NCBI GenBank assembly: GCA_963761005.1
Contig: CAVXFK010000013.1
Location: 124,001 to 188,000 of the forward strand
DNA length: 64,000 nt
From: DASWJZ01 sp963761005
GTDB taxonomy: Bacteria; Pseudomonadota; Alphaproteobacteria; Rhizobiales; Afifellaceae
Direction of reading: 5' to 3'
Shown: positions 59,367 to 64,000 of the stretch, in pieces
How the letters are laid out: each line of letters opens with the position of its first letter
Numbering within the stretch: position 1 is the stretch's first letter
Made by a program: the position numbers and the translations under genes
Notes under the pieces: model-generated
Database searches by the model: none
What the model was told of the DNA's origin: nothing
The model's input: only the letters and a program-made list of their open reading frames with translations

Positions 59367-60806
59367 ATGTACGAGGGCTATGGCCTCTTCATAGGCGGCA
59401 CTTGGCGTGAAGCGCGAAACGGCGACACGCTTGCCGTCGTCGACCCTGCCGACGAGGAGATGCTCGGCGTCATTCCGAACGCCGGGCTGGCCGATCTCGA
59501 CGACGCGCTCGCCGCGGCCGAGCAGGGCTTTCTCAAATGGCGCTCGACGCCGGCCTGGACGCGTTCGGGAGTTCTCAGAGCCATCGCCAGCGAGCTTCGC
59601 CAGCGCGCCGACAAGGCGGCGCTCGCGGTGTCGCGCGAAACCGGCAAGCCGCTCATCGAGGCGAAGGGCGAGTTCAACGCCGCGATCGAGCAGTTCGACT
59701 GGTACGCCGACGAGGCGCGGCGCATCTATGGCCACTCGCTCGACGGGCGTGAGGCCGGCGTGAAGCTGCATGTGCGTTACGACCCAATCGGACCGGTCGC
59801 CGCCTTCACCGCGTGGAATTTTCCGGCGCTTTTGCCGGCGCGGAAGATCGCTGCGGCGCTCGCGGCCGGCTGCTCGATCATCATCAAGCCGTCGGAGGAG
59901 GCACCGAGCGGCGCCTACATCATTGCCGAAGCCGCCACCGCAGCAGGGCTGCCGGCGGGTGTGCTCAACGTCGTGACCGGCTCTCCCGACGCGATCTCGC
60001 GCCACCTGATCGCGTCGCCGGTCATCCGAAAAGTCTCGTTCACCGGGTCCGTGCCGGTCGGAAAAGAGCTTCTGAAGCTCTGCGCCGACGGCGTGAAGAA
60101 GGCGACGATGGAGCTCGGCGGCCACGCGCCGGTGATCGTGTTCGAGGATGCCGACGTGAAGCACGCGGCGGAGGCCTGCGCGCGCGGAAAATTCCGCAAC
60201 GCCGGCCAGATCTGCGTCTCGCCCACGCGCTTCTACGTGCACGCGTCTGTCCGCGAGGAGTTCGCCGCGACGATGACTGACGTCGTGAAGACCCTGAGGC
60301 TCGGACGCGGCACCGATGCCGGCGTCGATTGCGGGCCGATGGCGAACGCGCGCGGGCGCGAGCGCGCGGCGGGCTTCGTCAAGGATGCGCTGGAGAAAGG
60401 CGCCGATATTCTGGTCGGCGGCAGCGCGCCGGCCGACATGAACCGCGGCTATTTCTTCTCGCCGACCGTGCTCGACCGCGTGCCCGACGAGGCGCGCATC
60501 ATGTCGGAGGAGCCGTTTGCGCCGATCGCACCGATCGCCGCCTTCGACGGCTTCGACGAGGTGATCGCGCGCGCCAACGCGGTGCCCTATGGGCTTGCCG
60601 GCTATCTCTTCTCCGCGTCGCTTTCGACCGCGAACCGCGCCGCGGAGGCGCTTGAGGTCGGCATGGTCGGCGTCAATGACCTGATCGTCGCCTCTGCCGA
60701 GATTCCCTTCGGAGGCGTCAAGGAAAGCGGCATGGGGCGCGAAGGCGGGAGGCTCGGCATCTTCGACTATCTCGACCCGAAATACGTGAAGCTCAGGCTT
60801 GCCTGA
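59367..60806 (+). CDS. NAD(P)-dependent aldehyde dehydrogenase, succinate-semialdehyde type
   Basis: The 479-residue enzyme oxidises an aldehyde to an acid. Landmarks are FTAWNFPALLPARKIAAALA, SFTGSVPVGKELLKL, ELGGHAPVIVFEDAD with the general base Glu and NAGQICVSPTRF with the catalytic Cys, and EPFAPIAPI. The closest resemblance is to the succinate-semialdehyde dehydrogenase group. It stands alone on its strand, so context gives no pathway. Confidence 0.92.
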   Translation: MYEGYGLFIGGTWREARNGDTLAVVDPADEEMLGVIPNAGLADLDDALAAAEQGFLKWRSTPAWTRSGVLRAIASELRQRADKAALAVSRETGKPLIEAKGEFNAAIEQFDWYADEARRIYGHSLDGREAGVKLHVRYDPIGPVAAFTAWNFPALLPARKIAAALAAGCSIIIKPSEEAPSGAYIIAEAATAAGLPAGVLNVVTGSPDAISRHLIASPVIRKVSFTGSVPVGKELLKLCADGVKKATMELGGHAPVIVFEDADVKHAAEACARGKFRNAGQICVSPTRFYVHASVREEFAATMTDVVKTLRLGRGTDAGVDCGPMANARGRERAAGFVKDALEKGADILVGGSAPADMNRGYFFSPTVLDRVPDEARIMSEEPFAPIAPIAAFDGFDEVIARANAVPYGLAGYLFSASLSTANRAAEALEVGMVGVNDLIVASAEIPFGGVKESGMGREGGRLGIFDYLDPKYVKLRLA

Positions 60807-60909
60807 GCACCGACATCGGACAATTCCGGCGCTGGCAATCGAGCGCTTTGCTTCCTAGGTTAGCGGCACCCACCCCGTTCGCCGCTTCACCCCCTGCCGG
60901 AGGAATGCC

Positions 60910-61461
60910 ATGGCCCTGCAATCCACCGAATCGCTTGGAACCACCCACGTCATCGACTTCAGCCTGAAGGGCACGGACGGGCGCACCCACACCCTCGCCG
61001 ACGTCAGGGGCAAGAACGGCACGCTCGTCATGTTCATCTGCAATCACTGCCCCTACGTGAAGGGCGTGATCGACAGGCTCGTCGAAGACGTGCGCGCGCT
61101 AAGCGACGCCGGCATCGGCGCCGTCGCAATCATGCCGAACGATACGGCGAGCTATCCGGCCGACTCCTTCGACAACATGAAGGCCTTCGCCAAGGCGCAT
61201 GCGTTCCCGTTTCGCTACGTGATCGACGAGACGCAGAAGATCGCCCGCGCCTACGGCGCCGTCTGCACGCCCGACCTCTTCGGCTTCAATGCCGAAGGCG
61301 AACTGCAATATCGCGGGCGCGTCGACAGCGCCGGCTCGCGCGCTCCGACCGGGAGCGAGAAGCGTGAGCTCCGCGAGGCGATGCTTCAGATCGCCAAGAC
61401 CGGAAAAGGACCGGCCGAGCAGATCCCGTCCGTCGGCTGCTCGATCAAGTGGCGGCACTGA
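60910..61461 (+). CDS. Redoxin / AhpC-TSA-like thioredoxin-fold protein
   Basis: The 183-residue cytoplasmic protein has a thioredoxin fold with VMFICNHCPYVKGV (Cys44 and Cys47), the marker of a redoxin group distinct from classic AhpC. GVAIMPNDTASYPADSFDNM-like and AVCTPDLFGF (third Cys and cis-Pro) follow. GGAGG lies ahead of the ATG. Probably a thiol reductase or peroxidase; the partner is unknown. Confidence 0.88.
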   Translation: MALQSTESLGTTHVIDFSLKGTDGRTHTLADVRGKNGTLVMFICNHCPYVKGVIDRLVEDVRALSDAGIGAVAIMPNDTASYPADSFDNMKAFAKAHAFPFRYVIDETQKIARAYGAVCTPDLFGFNAEGELQYRGRVDSAGSRAPTGSEKRELREAMLQIAKTGKGPAEQIPSVGCSIKWRH

Positions 61462-61623
61462 CGGCGCCGTTTCACCCCGCATGAAGACCGCCGGATTGCG
61501 CGCTCCGCGACCGACGCGGAGCGCATGGCAGCCTTGCGCCCCGGCGCCTAACGGGGGGCGCCGATTCACTTAGATTCCAGTGAGCGTCCTGGGAGGGATC
61601 CGAACCCCTGAAAGGAGGACGAC

Positions 61624-61854
61624 ATGGCCAACATCTCAACCGTCGCGCCCTATGTTGGCGCCGGCTCCGCCGAGCCAAAGACCCGCAAGAGCATCTTCCG
61701 CCGCGTCTTCGATGCGCTGATTGAATCGCAGCAGCGGCGTGCCGACCGCAGGATCGCCGCGATACTCTCACGCTACGCCGATACGCCGGGTCATGTGATC
61801 CAGGCTGAGCGTGAGCGGGAGCGCCGCAGCTATCCGCTCGACCAGGTGCGATAA
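61624..61854 (+). CDS. Small basic protein of unknown function
   Basis: The 76-residue protein has a basic, helical middle, KSIFRRVFDALIESQQRRAD followed by RRIAAILSRYAD. A very strong ribosome site AAAGGAGG precedes the ATG. No signal peptide or membrane segment. The FRRVFDALIESQQRRADR stretch resembles small proteins common in Rhizobiales, with no assigned function. Confidence 0.75.
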   Translation: MANISTVAPYVGAGSAEPKTRKSIFRRVFDALIESQQRRADRRIAAILSRYADTPGHVIQAERERERRSYPLDQVR

Positions 61855-62022
61855 CGAGGCCCCCGGCCTCAAGCTTCCGACTTCTCCCCAAACTGCGCCG
61901 CCCATCGATCACCGCGGGCGGCGCATCTGTTTAGATTTTCCGTTGTTTAGTTTTTCGCCTCTCTCGTCGCCGCGCGCCGCCTGATCAGTGTAGGTTAGCC
62001 CGAGCGTTCGGGCCGGCCATTT

Positions 62023-62685
62023 ATGCATATCGTAGCAATAGCCTCACAGAAGGGCGGTGCCGGGAAGAGCACGTTCGCGGTCAACCTCGCCACTCTCGCC
62101 GACCGCGAGGACGCCCCCGCCCTCCTCGTCGATACCGATACGCAGGGCTCGCTCTCCGTCTGGCATCGTGCGCGCGGCACACGCACGCCGCTTCTCGTCA
62201 CCTGCCGCGCCGACGGGCTTGCCGAGGTCCTGGAGACCGCGCACCGCCACAAGAACATCGAATGGGTCTTCGTCGACGGGCCGGCACAGGCGAACGAAGA
62301 CGTGGCTACGATGATGCTGATGGCGACGCTTGTCTTGATCCCCACGCGCCTGGCCGTCTTCGATCTCGCAGCCGTACCGGCGACGATCGCGATCGCGCGG
62401 CGGCTTCACCGTCCCTTTTTCGTGGCGCTCAACGCGGTGCCGCCCAAGCGGGGCATCACGGAATCGCCGATCGTCGCGGCGGCGCGGCGCGCGATACGCG
62501 ACATGGGTGCGCCGGTCTGGCGCGGCGCGGTTGCGCAGCGCGCCGTCTATGCACACGCCCTCGCCTCAGGCCAAGCGGTGACGGAGTTCGAGACCAGCGG
62601 ACCGGCAGCAGACGAGATGCGATCCTTGTGGCGCGACGTGAGCGAAGCGGCGCGCGCCATGGCGCAACATCCAAGAGCCGGTTGA
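62023..62685 (+). CDS. Orphan ParA/MinD-like ATPase
   Basis: The 220-residue protein has the deviant Walker A KGGAGKST at residues 10-17, Walker A' VDTDTQGSLSVW and the motif VFVDGPAQANED. It lacks a helix-turn-helix and membrane helix. No parB or parS-like site is near, so it is an orphan ParA of the type that positions large cellular cargo; the cargo is unknown. Alone, with 168 and 308 bases of flanking spacer. Confidence 0.88.
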   Translation: MHIVAIASQKGGAGKSTFAVNLATLADREDAPALLVDTDTQGSLSVWHRARGTRTPLLVTCRADGLAEVLETAHRHKNIEWVFVDGPAQANEDVATMMLMATLVLIPTRLAVFDLAAVPATIAIARRLHRPFFVALNAVPPKRGITESPIVAAARRAIRDMGAPVWRGAVAQRAVYAHALASGQAVTEFETSGPAADEMRSLWRDVSEAARAMAQHPRAG

Positions 62686-62993
62686 ACTTTAGCCTGCTCC
62701 AGCACGGCCGGTTTCTCGTCTGGTGCGCAGCTGCGCAATATTCTGTCCCTCGGACGAACAGACGTCAGGGTGCACCGCACTACTCGATATTCTTCTTCAT
62801 CGAGCTTAGCAGGAACTGAACAATTCTATCATCGCGGGAAATCTGGCTGTGTTTGACACGCGCTCCAACTGAGAACTGCACAGGATTCTTGCGTTGCCAT
62901 TCTTGCCTTGAGTGAAGTGACGAAGTATCGATCGCTGCTCGCTGCTTTCAATGAACAAGCAAAGTGAGCGTCGTAGCCACAGAAGGAAGAGAG
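62686..62993 (+). other. 308-base AT-richer upstream region of the MucR-like gene
   Basis: No gene is seen. The region is visibly richer in A and T than its surroundings, as is usual for MucR-controlled promoters. A TTGACA-like box occurs at about 62851, without a convincing -10 box. Confidence 0.4.
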
Positions 62994-63441
62994 ATGAGCG
63001 ACGAAGGACCCGACGAACTCGTACAACTCACAGCCGACATCGTGTCGGCATATGTCACCAATAACACCATCGAATCCGGTCAGCTGAGCAGGCTCATCGA
63101 AGAGGTCCACTTCGCCCTCGTGAGAGCGCCTGCCGCGGCGGCCGAACCGGAGCAGAAGCCGCTCGTGCCGGCGGTTCCGGTCCGCAAGTCGATCACGCCC
63201 GACTACATCGTCTCGCTCGAGGACGGCCGCAAGTTCAAGTCGTTGAAGCGGCACCTCGCTGGCACCTACGGCATGACGCCGGACGAATATCGGGCGAAAT
63301 GGGGCTTGCCGCGCGACTATCCGATGGTCGCACCGAACTATGCCAAGGCCCGCTCCGAGTCTGGCCAAGCGCATGGGGCTCGGCCGCACCGCGACCGGCG
63401 CTCCCGCCAAGAAGCGTGGACGCAAGCGCGCTGCGAAGTAA
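62994..63441 (+). CDS. Ros/MucR-type regulator lacking two zinc ligands (one-base frameshift)
   Basis: About 148 residues after repair. It has the MucR helical N-terminus (LTADIVSAYVTNNTIESGQL) and DNA-binding domain FKSLKRHL...YGMTPDEYRAKWGLP...DYPMVAPNYAKARS. Where MucR has IVCLEDG this protein has IVSLEDG, and the second His after RHL is replaced (RHLAGTY for RHLMTHY). An extra T near 63361 breaks the frame; removal gives KARSELAKRMGLGRTATGAP and a basic end RKRAAK. AAGGAAGAG precedes the ATG. Confidence 0.85.
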
Positions 63442-63468
63442 GCCGCGACGCGACCGGAGTCTTATTCG

Positions 63469-63501
63469 AGCGCCCCTCCGCATCGGGGCGCTTCGCTTTT
63501 T
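63469..63501 (+). terminator. Intrinsic terminator of the MucR-like gene
   Basis: AGCGCCCC and GGGGCGCT pair around CTCCGCATC-type loop, followed by TCGCTTTTT, 28 bases after the stop. It lies just outside the end of the convergent osmC gene. Confidence 0.8.
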
Positions 63502-63507
63502 CGGAGC

Positions 63508-63947
63508 TTAGCTCACGAAGCTCTGCGTCGAGCGAGATCTCGGCGCCCTTGAAGAGCTTCGAGACCGGGCAGCCGGCCTTGGCGCCTTCGGCCGCCTTCT
63601 TGAAGTCGTCGGCCGACATGCCGGGCACCTTGCCCTTCAGCTCCAGCCTGATCTTCTTAATCGAGAAGCCGTCGCCGTCGGTTTCGACCGTAACCTTGGC
63701 GGTCGTTCGGAGTTCATCCGGCACCTTCCCGGCCTTAGTCAGGCCGAAGGCGAGCGCCATGTTGAAGCATCCCGCATGGGCGATCGCCGAGAAGCTCTTC
63801 CGGGTTCGTGCCCTTCTCGTCGCCGAAGCGCATCTTGGCTGCATAAGGCACATGCGAGACAACACCGCTTTGGGCGGTCAGCTCGCCCCTTCCGTCCGCC
63901 CCGGAGCCCTTCCAGACCGACTCGCCGCTGCGTGTGAATGACGCCAT
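63508..63947 (-). CDS. osmC: OsmC-family peroxidase (two one-base frameshifts)
   Basis: About 145 residues after repair; a thiol peroxidase reducing organic hydroperoxides. The N-terminus ASFTRSGESVWKGSGADGRG is in one frame and AIAHAGCFNMALAFGLTKAG with the first catalytic Cys in another; one inserted G near 63790-63795 separates them. AGCPVSKLFKGAEISLDAEL carries the second Cys. A further inserted T near 63519-63520 masks the natural end DAELVS at stop 63508-63510. AGGAG precedes the ATG at 63947. Confidence 0.88.
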
Positions 63948-64000
63948 CAAAGTCTCCTGTTCCGCAATCCGATAGGACGTTCCGCGGATCGACTCAGGCC

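Overview
The window is a high-GC alphaproteobacterial chromosome segment, most likely from the order Hyphomicrobiales (Rhizobiales). Supporting marks are the nuoA-N cluster running into birA, an RNase J gene, methylmalonyl-CoA epimerase and a DUF1467 gene; the proS-lolC-lolD block; the tig-clpP-clpX-lon-hup chaperone/protease cluster; an Ros/MucR-type regulator; a Flp pilin; and small Omp25/31-like beta-barrel proteins. No rRNA, CRISPR array, integrase or insertion sequence was seen.

Layout. 1-6134: dnaE (partial), an SDR, an ACT-domain gene on the opposite strand, lolD, lolC and proS. 6135-6484: a gap with a candidate orphan small RNA. 6485-25814, all minus strand and read right to left: nuoA-B-C-[four-helix-bundle gene]-D-E-F-[pentapeptide-repeat gene]-[unknown repeat gene]-G-H-I-J-K-L-M-N-birA-rnj-mce-DUF1467. 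25964-34612: a small secreted protein, tRNA-Asp, an EF-hand protein, tRNA-Val, hup, lon, clpX, clpP, tig and tRNA-Leu. 34714-38265: a nicotinamide-nucleotide repair enzyme divergent from glnB-glnA, which carries a sigma-54-like promoter and an intercistronic hairpin. 38463-40205: a Flp pilin with a partial second copy, a PfkB sugar kinase and an unknown small gene behind a folded leader. 40266-45600: a peptide ABC importer. 45814-51483: a GNAT/ATP-grasp pair, then a PhoX-like protein with a secreted CxxCH protein. 52064-63947: parE, two outer-membrane beta-barrels, a DEAD-box helicase, an alpha/beta hydrolase, tRNA-Lys, an aldehyde dehydrogenase, a redoxin, a small conserved-looking protein, an orphan ParA, a MucR-like regulator and an OsmC protein.

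How the genes fit together. The long minus-strand block couples respiratory complex I to biotin ligation and RNA turnover. tig-clpP-clpX-lon-hup form a protein-quality-control cluster. glnB-glnA are the nitrogen-sensing and ammonia-assimilation pair. The ABC block brings in peptides.

Quality warning. Twelve single-base frameshifts break otherwise well-formed genes (lolC, rnj, the unknown gene before nuoG, nuoF twice, nuoC, parE, one OMP gene twice, mucR, osmC twice). Ten look like inserted bases and two like lost bases. This pattern fits uncorrected sequencing error better than biology, so gene ends and apparent fusions near those points should be read with care. The least explained items are the three extra genes inside the nuo cluster, the GNAT-ATP-grasp pair, the PhoX/dihaem pair, the hairpin-masked small gene at 39924, the orphan transcript at 6284-6457 and a MucR-type regulator lacking two zinc ligands.
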